DNA of 64,000 nt from Blattabacterium cuenoti. Lineage in GTDB: Bacteria; Bacteroidota; Bacteroidia; Flavobacteriales; Blattabacteriaceae. Where the stretch lies: the NCBI RefSeq assembly GCF_014251695.1, contig NZ_CP059195.1:62001-126000 (forward strand). Direction: 5' to 3'. The notes under the pieces are model-generated. The model was not told the origin of the DNA. It saw only the letters and a list, made by a program, of their open reading frames with translations, and made no database searches. The translations under genes and the position numbers were made by a program. Shown piece after piece: positions 9,262 through 19,006 of this stretch; the stretch's first letter is position 1; each line of letters opens with the position of its first letter.

Positions 9262-9285
9262 AATGGATTAATAAAATTATTAATT

Positions 9286-12258
9286 ATGAAATCAAATAAA
9301 GAGGAAAAAATATTTGAACATTACAATTCTATTAAAGATATATTTAAAGGGAAAACATCCAGACGAGATTTTCTTAAGTGGTTAGGTTTTAGTACAGCTT
9401 CAGTAACTTTAGCTGCTTGCAAAGGTCCAGTAATAAAATCTATTCCTTATGTAGTAAAACCTGATAATATAACTCCAGGTATTCCTAATTATTATGCATC
9501 AACTATGATTGATTCTTTTGATATAGGAAGTGTTTTAGTTAAAACGAGAGAAGGTCGTCCTATTAAAATAGAACCTAATTCTTCTTCTGACTATTTTAAC
9601 ACTACTTCGGCAAGAATACAATCCTCTTTATTATCTCTTTATGATGAGGAAAGATTAAAAAATCCTTTTTTAAAAGGAAAAAAAAGTTCTTGGAAAGAAA
9701 TCGATAATTATATTATTCAACATTTAAAATATTTGTCTAAAACAAAAAAAGATATAGTTTTTCTTTCTTATTCTTTTCCAAGTTTTTCTACAAAAAAATT
9801 AATTCAAGATTTTAAAAAAAAATATCCTAATACAAAATGGATTACTTATGATCCTATTTCATATTCCAAAGCTTTAGATGCTTCAAAAGAAATATTTGGA
9901 GTTCGTTCCTTCCCTATTTTTGATTTAAAAAAATCAGAATTAATAGTTTCATTTGATGCTGATTTTTTGGGAGACTGGAGTCCAGAAAATATGGCTAAGT
10001 CTTATGTTTTAAAAAGAACTCCTAAAAAAAACATGATGCAACATATTCAAATAGAAAGTAATATGACAATAACTGGAGCAAATGCAGATATTCGTTTATC
10101 AAAAAAACCTTCTAAAATAAAAAAAATATTGTTTGAAATTTTTCAAAAAATATTTTTAGGAAAAAAACCTGAGGATAAAAATGCAGAAAAAATAGCTTTA
10201 TTAATAAATAAAATGGGATCTAAAAGCGTTATTATTGCAGATGGAGATCAAGAATCCTATGAATTATCTTTTTTAATTAATAAAAAAATTAATAGTAATG
10301 CATTACAAAAGGATAAATATATTTTATCAAAAGAAAGTAATGACAATAAATTCTATAAATTCTTGAAAAATTTGGAAAAAAAAAATATTGGAGGTTTATT
10401 TATTAACAATGTTAATCCTATTTATAGTCTTCCATATTCTATTTCTGGAAAAATTAAAAAATTTATAAAACAAATACCTTTAACAGTTTCGTTTTCTATG
10501 AAAAAAGATGAAACTAATGAAATGATGGATGTATTAGCTCCTATCCCTCATTGGTTAGAAAGCTGGGGAGATACTTATCCTGTTACTGGTGTTTATACAT
10601 TAATTCAGCCTACTATTCAATGTATTTTTAATACAAGACAATTTCAGGATTCTTTAATTATTTGGAGTGGAATGAAAGAAAAGAATTATTATGAATATTT
10701 GAAAAAAACTTGGGAAAAAAATATTATTCCAAAATCCAATGTATTTTCTTTCAATGAAGCTTTATTTCATGGAGTAGTAAAAATTACAAATAAAAAATAC
10801 ATTTCCAATATTATTCCAATAAATAATAATAAAAAAATACAGAAATATGAGAAAAAAATAATTGAAAAAGAAATAGAAAAAAATCTTGAACTACGATTGT
10901 ATACTAAAATTAGTATGGGAGATGGACATCAACATAATAACCCTTGGTTACAAGAGCTTCCAGATCCCATTACGCGTACTACGTGGGAAAATTATTTAAC
11001 TGTATCCTATTTTGATGCTAATAAAATGGGATTAAAAAATTGGAATTCAGGAGATGGATCTTTAAATGGGAATTGTGTAGACATCATTAAAAATAATGAA
11101 ATAATAATTCAAAATATTCCTATTTTAATTCAACCTGGACAAGCCATAGGATCTGTGGGACTATCTTTTGGTTATGGACAAAAAAAAGGAAAATTATCTC
11201 AGATAGTTAATGGAAAAAACGCTTACAGAAGCTATGACAATTTTCTTATAATACAAAAAAATATACAATTAAAAAAAATAGATAAAATATATAAATTTGC
11301 TTGTGTGCAATTGCAGAACACAACGGTAGGAAGGAATTTAATAAAAGAAACAGATTTAGATATTTTTTTACATAACTCAAAAGAAATTTGGAATGAAGAA
11401 GAAAAAATTTTCACTTATAAAGGAATGCTTTCTCCAGAAAAAATTTCTATTTGGAATCAAAATAATAAAAATAAAGAAAAAAAGAAAGGACATCATTTTA
11501 ATTTATCCATAGATTTAAATGCTTGTATTGGATGTGGAGCTTGTATCATTGCATGTCATTCTGAAAATAATGTCCCTGTTGTTGGAAAAAAGGAAATAGA
11601 AAAATCCAGAGATATGCATTGGTTACGTATAGATCGATATTATTTAGAAAATAATGAATATAATAAAGAAAAAAATTTTTATAAAAATCCAAAAGTAGCT
11701 TTTCAACCAATTATGTGTCAACATTGCGATCATGCTCCTTGTGAAACAGTGTGTCCAGTTGGAGCAACTTCTCATGGAAACCAAGGACAAAATATGATGG
11801 CTTATAATCGTTGTGTGGGAACTCGTTATTGTGCAAATAATTGTCCTTATAAAGTACGACGATTTAATTGGTTTAATTATGCTAATAATCAAAAATTTGA
11901 TTTTAATATGAATAATACTTTAGGAAAAATGGTATTAAATCCAGATGTAGTTGTCAGAAGTAGAGGAGTTATGGAAAAATGTTCTTTATGCATTCAAAGA
12001 ACACAATATATTATAGGAATTGCAAAAAAAGAAAATAGAACAATTAAAGATGGAGAATTTGAAACGGCTTGCAGTATTTCTTGCCCTACCAAAGCTATTA
12101 CTTTTGGAGATGTTAACGATCCTAATAGTAGGATTTCTCATAAAATAAAAAATCCTAGATCTTATAAACTTTTAGATTTTATAGGAATAAGACCTAATGT
12201 ATCTTATCAATTAAAAATTAGAAATAAAAAGAAAAATGAAATCGAAAAAATGAAATAG
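9286..12258 (+). CDS. actB: Alternative complex III subunit ActB, molybdopterin-oxidoreductase-like and Fe-S domains
   Basis: This is a 990-residue fusion. Near residue 24 a twin-arginine signal TSRRDFLKWLGF is followed by a Cys (TLAACKG) where a lipid anchor is possible. Residues about 50-640 resemble a molybdopterin oxidoreductase (the TREGRPIKIEPN segment is typical), though in this complex the domain is known not to carry the cofactor. From about 740 on comes an Fe-S domain with CIGCGACIIAC, CQHCDHAPCETVCP, CVGTRYCANNCP and CSLC..CSISCP. These would hold three [4Fe-4S] clusters and one [3Fe-4S] cluster in the known structures. The N-terminus is shorter than in free-living flavobacteria as I recall them. 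Confidence 0.94.
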   Translation: MKSNKEEKIFEHYNSIKDIFKGKTSRRDFLKWLGFSTASVTLAACKGPVIKSIPYVVKPDNITPGIPNYYASTMIDSFDIGSVLVKTREGRPIKIEPNSSSDYFNTTSARIQSSLLSLYDEERLKNPFLKGKKSSWKEIDNYIIQHLKYLSKTKKDIVFLSYSFPSFSTKKLIQDFKKKYPNTKWITYDPISYSKALDASKEIFGVRSFPIFDLKKSELIVSFDADFLGDWSPENMAKSYVLKRTPKKNMMQHIQIESNMTITGANADIRLSKKPSKIKKILFEIFQKIFLGKKPEDKNAEKIALLINKMGSKSVIIADGDQESYELSFLINKKINSNALQKDKYILSKESNDNKFYKFLKNLEKKNIGGLFINNVNPIYSLPYSISGKIKKFIKQIPLTVSFSMKKDETNEMMDVLAPIPHWLESWGDTYPVTGVYTLIQPTIQCIFNTRQFQDSLIIWSGMKEKNYYEYLKKTWEKNIIPKSNVFSFNEALFHGVVKITNKKYISNIIPINNNKKIQKYEKKIIEKEIEKNLELRLYTKISMGDGHQHNNPWLQELPDPITRTTWENYLTVSYFDANKMGLKNWNSGDGSLNGNCVDIIKNNEIIIQNIPILIQPGQAIGSVGLSFGYGQKKGKLSQIVNGKNAYRSYDNFLIIQKNIQLKKIDKIYKFACVQLQNTTVGRNLIKETDLDIFLHNSKEIWNEEEKIFTYKGMLSPEKISIWNQNNKNKEKKKGHHFNLSIDLNACIGCGACIIACHSENNVPVVGKKEIEKSRDMHWLRIDRYYLENNEYNKEKNFYKNPKVAFQPIMCQHCDHAPCETVCPVGATSHGNQGQNMMAYNRCVGTRYCANNCPYKVRRFNWFNYANNQKFDFNMNNTLGKMVLNPDVVVRSRGVMEKCSLCIQRTQYIIGIAKKENRTIKDGEFETACSISCPTKAITFGDVNDPNSRISHKIKNPRSYKLLDFIGIRPNVSYQLKIRNKKKNEIEKMK

Positions 12259-12273
12259 AAAAAATTATGTTAT

Positions 12274-13659
12274 ATGTTAAATGATTATGAATCTCCTATA
12301 AGGAAACCCCTAATTTTAGGAAAAAAAACATATCAAAATATTACCGATGATATATTATCTCCTATAAAACAGAAAGCCGGAAATTTATGGTGGATCTCTT
12401 TATGTATTTCTATTTTAGCTTTTTTATGGGGATTAGGATGTATTATTTATACAATTGGAACAGGGATAGGTGTATGGGGATTAAATAGAACAATAAATTG
12501 GGCTTGGGATATCACAAATTTCGTTTGGTGGGTTGGAATTGGCCATGCTGGAACTTTGATTTCAGCTGTTTTATTGTTATTTCGACAAAAATGGCGTTTA
12601 TCTATTAATCGTTCAGCAGAAGCAATGACAATTTTTGCAGTAATCCAAGCTGGATTATTTCCCATTATTCATATGGGGAGACCATGGAATGCTCATTGGG
12701 TATTGCCTATCCCCAATCAATTTGGAACTTTATGGCCAAATTTTAATTCTCCTTTATTGTGGGATGTTTTTGCTATTAGTACTTATTTTTCTGTTTCTAC
12801 GGTTTTTTGGTTTATGGGATTAATTCCAGATTTTGCAATGATACGAGATCGTATTTCAGATCCTTTTCAAAAAAAAATATATAGTATCCTTAGTTTTGGA
12901 TGGGGAGGGACATCAAAAGATTGGCAAAGGTTTGAAGAAGTCACCTTAATTTTAGCAGGTTTATGCACCCCATTGGTCTTCTCTGTTCATACCATAGTTT
13001 CTTTTGATTTTTCTACTTCTGTCATTAAAGGTTGGCATAGCACTATATTTCCTCCTTATTTTGTAGCAGGAGCTATATTTTCTGGTTTTGCTATGGTACA
13101 AACTTTATTAGGTGTAGCAAGAAAAGTTCTTTCTCTAGAAGATTATATTACCAGAAATCATATTGAATATATGAATATGGTCATTTTATTAACAGGAGGA
13201 ATTGTTTTATTAGCTTACATTTCAGAATTTTTCCTTGCTTGGTATTCAGGAAATTTATTTGAAAAATTCATTTATTTTTCTGTAGAAGCATCTAAAGGTC
13301 CATTTTGGTGGGCTTTTTGGGCTTTAATTATTTGTAATATCATGATTCCTCAATTTTTATGGATTAAATCTGTACGAAGAAGTTTTTTTTGGTCTTATAT
13401 TATAGCAATTATCATAAATATTGGAATGTGGTTTGAAAGATTTGATATTATTGTTTTAAATCTAAGTCATGATTATCTTCCTTCTTCTTGGACTGGTTTT
13501 ATCCCTTCATTTGTAGATGTTGGAATCTTTATAGGAACTATTGGCCTATTTTTAATCCTTTATTTATTATACATACGTGTTTTCCCTGTTATTTCACAAT
13601 CAGAATTAAAAACAATCTTAAAACCTGATCATAATAAAAAAAATAATGAAGTGAAATGA
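12274..13659 (+). CDS. actC: Alternative complex III subunit ActC, NrfD-like membrane protein
   Basis: The 461-residue protein is mostly membrane-embedded, with about ten helices. NrfD/PsrC-like landmarks include VWWVGIGHAGTLISA (near residues 88-102) and HMGRPWNAHWVLP (near 133-145). The family provides the quinol site and a likely proton path. The segment FDFSTSVIKGWHSTIFPPYFVAGAI is also typical of ActC. It starts 15 bases after actB and overlaps actD by 4 bases (ATGA), which suggests coupled translation. Confidence 0.95.
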   Translation: MLNDYESPIRKPLILGKKTYQNITDDILSPIKQKAGNLWWISLCISILAFLWGLGCIIYTIGTGIGVWGLNRTINWAWDITNFVWWVGIGHAGTLISAVLLLFRQKWRLSINRSAEAMTIFAVIQAGLFPIIHMGRPWNAHWVLPIPNQFGTLWPNFNSPLLWDVFAISTYFSVSTVFWFMGLIPDFAMIRDRISDPFQKKIYSILSFGWGGTSKDWQRFEEVTLILAGLCTPLVFSVHTIVSFDFSTSVIKGWHSTIFPPYFVAGAIFSGFAMVQTLLGVARKVLSLEDYITRNHIEYMNMVILLTGGIVLLAYISEFFLAWYSGNLFEKFIYFSVEASKGPFWWAFWALIICNIMIPQFLWIKSVRRSFFWSYIIAIIINIGMWFERFDIIVLNLSHDYLPSSWTGFIPSFVDVGIFIGTIGLFLILYLLYIRVFPVISQSELKTILKPDHNKKNNEVK

Positions 13660-14174
13660 AGATATATATACATGCATTATATAACAATGATAAGGCACTT
13701 ATAAATAGTATAAAAATTATACAAGACCATAATTATAATATTCATGAAGTTTATTCTCCTTTTCCTATTCATAATTTAACTGAAGTATTAAAATTAAAAA
13801 AAACGAATTTATCTTTTTTATCTTTTATATATGGATTATTGGGTCTTTGTATTTCTTGTGTATTAACTTGGTATACTATGATTTGGGTTTGGCCTCAAAA
13901 TATTGGAGGAAAACCCTCTTTTTCTTGGGTTAAAAACCTTCCTTCTTTCATTCCAGTTATATTTGAATTGTTAATTTTTTTTTCTGCACATTTTATGTGT
14001 ATTACTTATCTCATTCAATGTAAATTATTTCCAGGACGTATCCAAAAAAATCCGGATCCAAGAACTACTGACAATATGTTTTTATTGGAAATTTATACTG
14101 AAACAAATACTAAAAAATTAGTGAATTTATTAAAAAAAAATGGAGCAATAGAGATTATGATAAAAACATGGTAA
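13656..14174 (+). CDS. actD: Alternative complex III subunit ActD (DUF3341)
   Basis: This 172-residue protein starts with a small soluble domain containing EVYSPFPIHNL (about 29-39). Two membrane helices follow near 50-70 and 98-120, with the TWYTMIWVWPQNIGGKPSFSW linker between them, a hallmark of DUF3341. It is a structural subunit that packs against ActC. Length and order agree with other Bacteroidetes act operons. It overlaps actC by 4 bases and is followed by actE after 31 bases. Confidence 0.93.
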   Translation: MKIYIHALYNNDKALINSIKIIQDHNYNIHEVYSPFPIHNLTEVLKLKKTNLSFLSFIYGLLGLCISCVLTWYTMIWVWPQNIGGKPSFSWVKNLPSFIPVIFELLIFFSAHFMCITYLIQCKLFPGRIQKNPDPRTTDNMFLLEIYTETNTKKLVNLLKKNGAIEIMIKTW

Positions 14175-14205
14175 ATAAAATTTACATATAATTATAAATT
14201 ATAAT

Positions 14206-14829
14206 ATGACGAATAAATATTTTTACGAAAAAATTATTCTTTTCAATATAATTTTATTAGTATTTTTAGAATCTTGCTGGTTTGATAAAAGTAAACCTAA
14301 TGTAGTATATATGCCTGATATGTATTATTCAGAAGCATATGAACCTTATTCAGATCCTTATTTTAATTACAATGATAAAAAAATTAAGAAAATTAAAATT
14401 CCTTTCTTTTTAAAAGAAAAAACTTCTTCCCTATCTCCAGTAAAAGGAACTATTTCTAAAAATGATTCATTTTACAATTTTATAGATATTCAAAATAAAG
14501 GATTTAATTTAGCAAAAAAAATAATTAAAAATCCACTATATAGCAATAATCATTATGAAAAAAATGAAATTACAATAAAAAAAGGAGAAAAACTATATAA
14601 AATAAATTGTTCTATATGTCACGGTAAAAATGGAGATGGACAAGGAGAGTTGGTAAAAAATGAAAAAATTTTGGGAATTCCTAATTACAAAGATAGAAAT
14701 CTTACTATTGGAAGTATTTATTACGTCATTACATATGGAAAAAATAATATGAATTCTTATGCTTCTCAATTAAATGAAATAGATAGATGGAGAGTATCAG
14801 AATATGTTATGTTTTTAAAAAATAAATAA
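14206..14829 (+). CDS. actE: Alternative complex III subunit ActE, monoheme cytochrome c lipoprotein
   Basis: 207 residues. The N-terminal hydrophobic stretch ends LLVFLESCWF, a plausible lipobox with Cys near residue 24, so the protein is probably a periplasm-facing lipoprotein. MPDMYYSEAYEPY is the conserved MPDM..S segment of this subunit. One heme motif CSICH lies near 142-146, and the Met in GKNNMNSYASQL is the likely axial ligand. It would carry electrons out of the complex to a cytochrome oxidase. Three-base spacing to actF. Confidence 0.93.
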   Translation: MTNKYFYEKIILFNIILLVFLESCWFDKSKPNVVYMPDMYYSEAYEPYSDPYFNYNDKKIKKIKIPFFLKEKTSSLSPVKGTISKNDSFYNFIDIQNKGFNLAKKIIKNPLYSNNHYEKNEITIKKGEKLYKINCSICHGKNGDGQGELVKNEKILGIPNYKDRNLTIGSIYYVITYGKNNMNSYASQLNEIDRWRVSEYVMFLKNK

Positions 14830-14831
14830 AC

Positions 14832-16058
14832 ATGTATAAGTTTTATAAAACAAAAATTATCATTTGTATTATAATAATCGTAGGTTTTATGTTTATTTTT
14901 TTAGATAAAATATTTTTCGATCAGGAACAAAATTTCACAGTTTTAACAAAAATAAAAGATCACCAACCTTGGACCGTGTTATATATTTCTATTTTTTATT
15001 TCACCTCTATATCTATAGGAGCGTTATTTTTTTTGGGAATACAAAATGTTTCAAAATCAGGTTGGTCTGTAATTATTCATCCTATTATGGAAGAAATTTC
15101 TTCCTTTATACCATATGGTGGGGGCATGATTCTTATTATTTTGTTATTAAATACAATGGATATTGTACATATATTTCATTGGATGGATGCCGATTTATAT
15201 AATCCTATTTCTTTAAAATATGATGAAATTATTGCAAATAAAAGAATTTTTTTAAATATTCCATTTTTCTTAATAAGAAGTATTATTTATGTATTAGGAT
15301 GTAGTTTTTTTTATTTAAATATTAAAAATATATCTTGTTCGTTATATATATCACATTCTTTAAATGATTATAAAAAATTATATTTTAGATCTATTATTTT
15401 TGTTATATTTTTCTCTATTATTTCTATATTTATGACATGGGACTGGATTATGTCTTTAAATCCACATTGGTTCAGTACTTTATTTAGTTGGTATGTTTTG
15501 AGTAGTTTTATTATAACAGGGATAAGTACAATCACAATAGTTTCTATTTATCTTCACAAAAATGGATACTTTCCTTTATTTAGTGAAAGTCATTTACATG
15601 ATTTAAGTAAATATTTATTTTCTGGTAGTTTATTATGGACTTATCTTTGGTTCTCACAATTTTTACTTTATTGGTATGGAAATATTCCAGAAGAAATTAC
15701 GTATTTTATAAAAAGAGAAGAAATCTATAATTCCATTCATTTTTGGATGCTTATTCCTAATTTTTTAATTCCTTTTTTTGGATTAATTAGTAGTAAAAGT
15801 AAATCAAATTATAAAATAGTATTTTCACTATCGTTAATATTACTTATTGGCCATTACATAGATATATACAATTTAATTGCTCCAGATATTCATGAGGGAA
15901 TCAAATTTTGTGTATTCGAAATCATAGGTTCTTTATTAATAATAGGAGGGTTTTTTATTTATATTTTATTTTCCAACTTTAATAAAAGAAAATTAAATTC
16001 CTCTGAAGGAAATCCTTTTTTTCAGGAAAGTAAAAATTATAAGTATCCTCATATATAA
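14832..16058 (+). CDS. actF: Alternative complex III subunit ActF, quinol-oxidoreductase membrane subunit
   Basis: This 408-residue integral membrane protein is related to ActC. Landmarks are the early helix followed by HQPWTVLYISIFYFTSISIGALFF (about 44-67, conserved in ActF), WDWIMSLNPHWFSTLFSWYV, and WFSQFLLYWYGNIPEEITYF with the usual quinol-subunit aromatic residues. It is the last gene of the operon. In many Bacteroidetes the cytochrome oxidase genes cox2/cox1 follow directly, but here the next gene is trkA on the other strand, so the oxidase must be encoded elsewhere. Confidence 0.93.
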   Translation: MYKFYKTKIIICIIIIVGFMFIFLDKIFFDQEQNFTVLTKIKDHQPWTVLYISIFYFTSISIGALFFLGIQNVSKSGWSVIIHPIMEEISSFIPYGGGMILIILLLNTMDIVHIFHWMDADLYNPISLKYDEIIANKRIFLNIPFFLIRSIIYVLGCSFFYLNIKNISCSLYISHSLNDYKKLYFRSIIFVIFFSIISIFMTWDWIMSLNPHWFSTLFSWYVLSSFIITGISTITIVSIYLHKNGYFPLFSESHLHDLSKYLFSGSLLWTYLWFSQFLLYWYGNIPEEITYFIKREEIYNSIHFWMLIPNFLIPFFGLISSKSKSNYKIVFSLSLILLIGHYIDIYNLIAPDIHEGIKFCVFEIIGSLLIIGGFFIYILFSNFNKRKLNSSEGNPFFQESKNYKYPHI

Positions 16059-16130
16059 ATATTTCAATCAAAAAAATTTTTTATATAAGGAATAAAAAAT
16101 GCTTAATTATTTTTTTTTGTGATAAAAATA

Positions 16131-16829
16131 TCAATCATAATTACTATTTTTATCTTTTAAAAAATTCATGATAGATTTATTAGAGCCAAAAAGAGTTAAT
16201 ATATCTCCTTTTTTTAAAATAGTATCTCCTGTAACTAATCCTATTACTTTTCTTGTATAAGTCCCTTTGGAAGATATAGGGTTAATTATGTCTCGTATTA
16301 TGGTAATTAAAGAAACAGAATATTTCTGTGTTAATTTTAAACTTTTAACAGATTTTCCATTAAAAGAGGATGGCGAAAAAACTTCTGCTATAGAATGCTT
16401 ATTATCTACTCTAAAATAATCTAAAGCATAATTAAAAGATATTTGCTTAGTTAATCGAAATGCTGCATCTTGTTCTGGATGAATAATATCATTGATCCCC
16501 ATAGCTTCTAATATTGTATCATGAATTTTGGATAAAGATCTACTTACAATTCTCAAATTTTTATATTTTTTTAGTATGGCTGTTGTTACTATTGATGCTC
16601 CTTCATTTTCTCCAATAGCTACAATTCCTAAATTTGCTTGTTGAATAGGCAGTACTTTATAAGCTGCTTCATTATTCGCATCCATGCATACTACATTTGC
16701 TATATGATCTTTTAATAAATCTACTTTTTCCATTTTATGATCTATACCAAATACTTCATGTCCATTATCTGTTAAATTGAGAGCTAAAGATCTTCCAAAA
16801 TTTCCTAATCCAATAATTATAATTTTCAT
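16131..16829 (-). CDS. trkA: Potassium uptake regulatory subunit, TrkA/KtrA family
   Basis: The 232-residue protein has a Rossmann RCK-N domain starting MKIIIIGLGNFGRSLALNL, with the glycine-rich nucleotide-binding turn and an acidic residue at the end of strand 2 (GIDHKMEK). A TrkA-C domain covers about residues 150-225. It would bind nucleotides on the cytoplasmic side and gate the TrkH/KtrB channel encoded immediately upstream (25 bases). A single RCK-N/TrkA-C unit points to the KtrA arrangement and not to the tandem E. coli TrkA. Confidence 0.92.
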   Translation of the reverse strand: MKIIIIGLGNFGRSLALNLTDNGHEVFGIDHKMEKVDLLKDHIANVVCMDANNEAAYKVLPIQQANLGIVAIGENEGASIVTTAILKKYKNLRIVSRSLSKIHDTILEAMGINDIIHPEQDAAFRLTKQISFNYALDYFRVDNKHSIAEVFSPSSFNGKSVKSLKLTQKYSVSLITIIRDIINPISSKGTYTRKVIGLVTGDTILKKGDILTLFGSNKSIMNFLKDKNSNYD

Positions 16830-16854
16830 ATTTTATATTTACTTATTAATTCAT

Positions 16855-18603
16855 TTAATTAATAAGAATATTTTCTTTAGGAAATCTGTAATAATGATGA
16901 GAACCAATTTTATTTTTTCTTAATAAACCAATCATCACATTAAAAACTCCTATTCTTCCTAATAACATTAAAAATATTAAAACCAATTTACTTCCATTTG
17001 ATAAATTAGAAGTAATACCTAAAGATAATCCTGCTGTAGAAAAAGCAGAAACAACTTCAAAGGAAATAGATAAAATATTTTCTCTTGGATCCAGAAAAAT
17101 AATGATTAAAATACTTATATATATTACTATTATAGATAACATGATAATTGAAAAAGATAATCGAACAGATTCTGTAGATATCTCTCTTCTTTGTATTTCT
17201 AATCTATTTTTTCCTCTTGACAAAGAAAGAATATTCATTAACGCTAATGCGAAAGTACTTGTTTTTATCCCTCCACCAGTAGAAGCTGGAGAAGCCCCTA
17301 TCCACATTAAAAAAATAGTTACTAAAATAGTAACTGGGGTAAAAGTATCCATATTTAATACATGAAATCCTGCTGTTCTAGATGTAGCTGAAGAAAAAAA
17401 TGAGGCAATACATTTCCCATGAAAAGAAGTATGTTCGGAAAGAGAAAAATAATATTCACTGATATAATAAAAAATAGTTCCAAAAAAAAGTAAAATCGAA
17501 GTTGTCAGTATAACAATTTTTGTATTTAAAGTTACTACATGCGCAGGACGTCTAAAATCTTCATCTTTAAAAATTTTTAAAAAATATTTTTTTATAGTTA
17601 TCCATATATATGTAAAAAAATTAAATAAAATGTTAAATCCTATTCCTCCTAATATTAATAAAAAAGCAATAATTAATTGAAATAGATAATTAAATCTTAC
17701 AGATTGTGAATATAATCCTTGACTCAAAGTAGAAAAACCACTATTACAAAAAGCGGATATAGAATGAAAAATAGAAAAAAATAAAATATTATCAGATTCT
17801 ATTGTATTTTTTTCTTTTATAGAAAAATAAATTAATAAAGATCCTATAAATTCTACTGTTAAAGTAAACATGACTACTTTCACAGCTAAAGTCAAAACAT
17901 TACTTGTTGTTTTTGTATTTAAAAAATTACTGACAAAAATAGCTTCCTTAAAAGAAAATCCATCTCTAAAAAAGTAACTAAAAAAAGAAGTGATAGTTAA
18001 AATACCTAACCCCCCCAATTCTATTAATATAAGTATGAAAATTTTACCCAAATATGTAAAATCTTTAGCAGTGTCTAATACTACTAATCCTGTTACACAT
18101 ACAGCACTAGTAGAAGTAAATAAAGCATCTATAAATGATATTTTTTTTATTGTAGATGCAGGGAGCATTAATAAAATAGATCCTAAAAAGGATAAAAAAA
18201 CAAAACTTGTAATGAAGATGAAAGCAGGATTATGAATTTTAACGTAAACTAATCGCATGAAATAAGTCACACGAATTAGAACATGCAAAATTAAACTAAT
18301 CAGTGTAGATATTTTTATATCTGCTGTCATGTTTTCATTATAATAAAATAAGATTTTAACAAAAGAAAAAATAAGAGAAAGTACTAATATTGAAAAGGAT
18401 AAAACAATCATAGATCTATAACCTTTTTTAAGGTTTTTATCAAAAAGAATCAAAAAGTGGAATATACTTATCATTAACACAATTCCTAAAAGGATTTCGA
18501 TATTAAAAAATCGAAAAGGAGTCCATCCTAAAGAGAGAATTATATAAATAAATATAATTGGAGTGAATATATCCAAAAAATTTTTTAATTTAATTTGGAT
18601 CAT
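16855..18603 (-). CDS. trkH: Potassium transporter membrane subunit, TrkH/KtrB family
   Basis: A 582-residue membrane protein with the four pore-loop repeats of the SKT superfamily: TSTSAVCVTGLVV, SAFCNSGFSTL, SATSRTAGFHVL and SAFSTAGLSLG, each with the selectivity-filter glycine. About 110 residues precede the first repeat and contain three extra helices, as is common in Bacteroidetes homologues. Together with the trkA product it imports K+ driven by ion gradients. No upstream gene on the same strand lies within 400 bases, so this is the first gene of the two-gene operon. Confidence 0.92.
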   Translation of the reverse strand: MIQIKLKNFLDIFTPIIFIYIILSLGWTPFRFFNIEILLGIVLMISIFHFLILFDKNLKKGYRSMIVLSFSILVLSLIFSFVKILFYYNENMTADIKISTLISLILHVLIRVTYFMRLVYVKIHNPAFIFITSFVFLSFLGSILLMLPASTIKKISFIDALFTSTSAVCVTGLVVLDTAKDFTYLGKIFILILIELGGLGILTITSFFSYFFRDGFSFKEAIFVSNFLNTKTTSNVLTLAVKVVMFTLTVEFIGSLLIYFSIKEKNTIESDNILFFSIFHSISAFCNSGFSTLSQGLYSQSVRFNYLFQLIIAFLLILGGIGFNILFNFFTYIWITIKKYFLKIFKDEDFRRPAHVVTLNTKIVILTTSILLFFGTIFYYISEYYFSLSEHTSFHGKCIASFFSSATSRTAGFHVLNMDTFTPVTILVTIFLMWIGASPASTGGGIKTSTFALALMNILSLSRGKNRLEIQRREISTESVRLSFSIIMLSIIVIYISILIIIFLDPRENILSISFEVVSAFSTAGLSLGITSNLSNGSKLVLIFLMLLGRIGVFNVMIGLLRKNKIGSHHYYRFPKENILIN

Positions 18604-19006
18604 AATTTTAGATAAAAATTTTTTTTATATTTTTTGATCCCTTTTTTTTTCAGAATATTGAAATCCAATTTTGTCATAATTAGTTCCAATTTTTATTTTT
18701 TTTATTTTGTTCATTCCATATAAACTCAACAATTTTCCAGTAAAATAAACAATTTTATTTTGAATCGTAGAAATAATAATAAATCCTTTTTTTTATGAAA
18801 TTATACAGTCTATAATTTTATTATTTCAATTAATTAATAATCTTAAACGTTATAATCCAACTTTATAAAAAATATAACTTTTACAAAAACTATGATATTT
18901 TTTAATAAATAGGTACATAGTAAATCTACTTAAAATTTATTTTTTTAAAAAAATAGATAGATAGAATACTAGTTTTAGTATAAAAAAAATACTAATCATT
19001 GAAAGT
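18604..19006. other. 403-base gene-poor stretch between tsaB and trkH, possibly holding a gene remnant
   Basis: No intact gene is visible. On the minus strand 18625-18792 is open for 55 codons without an early ATG. It reads KIVYFTGKLLSLYGMNKIKK followed by IGTNYDKIGFQYSEKKRD, which looks protein-like, but I recognise no family. It is preceded by a run of eight A and an in-frame stop. It may be an eroded gene or a chance frame. The rest is AT-rich with short hairpins. Confidence 0.3.
18966..18999 (-). terminator. Possible weak terminator after tsaB
   Basis: On the minus strand, after the tsaB stop, an ATACTA/TAGTAT inverted repeat (18966-18981, 4-base loop) overlaps a second AGTAT/ATACT pair (near 18977-18995). 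T-rich sequence follows. The stems have almost no G/C, so termination strength is doubtful. Confidence 0.25.
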
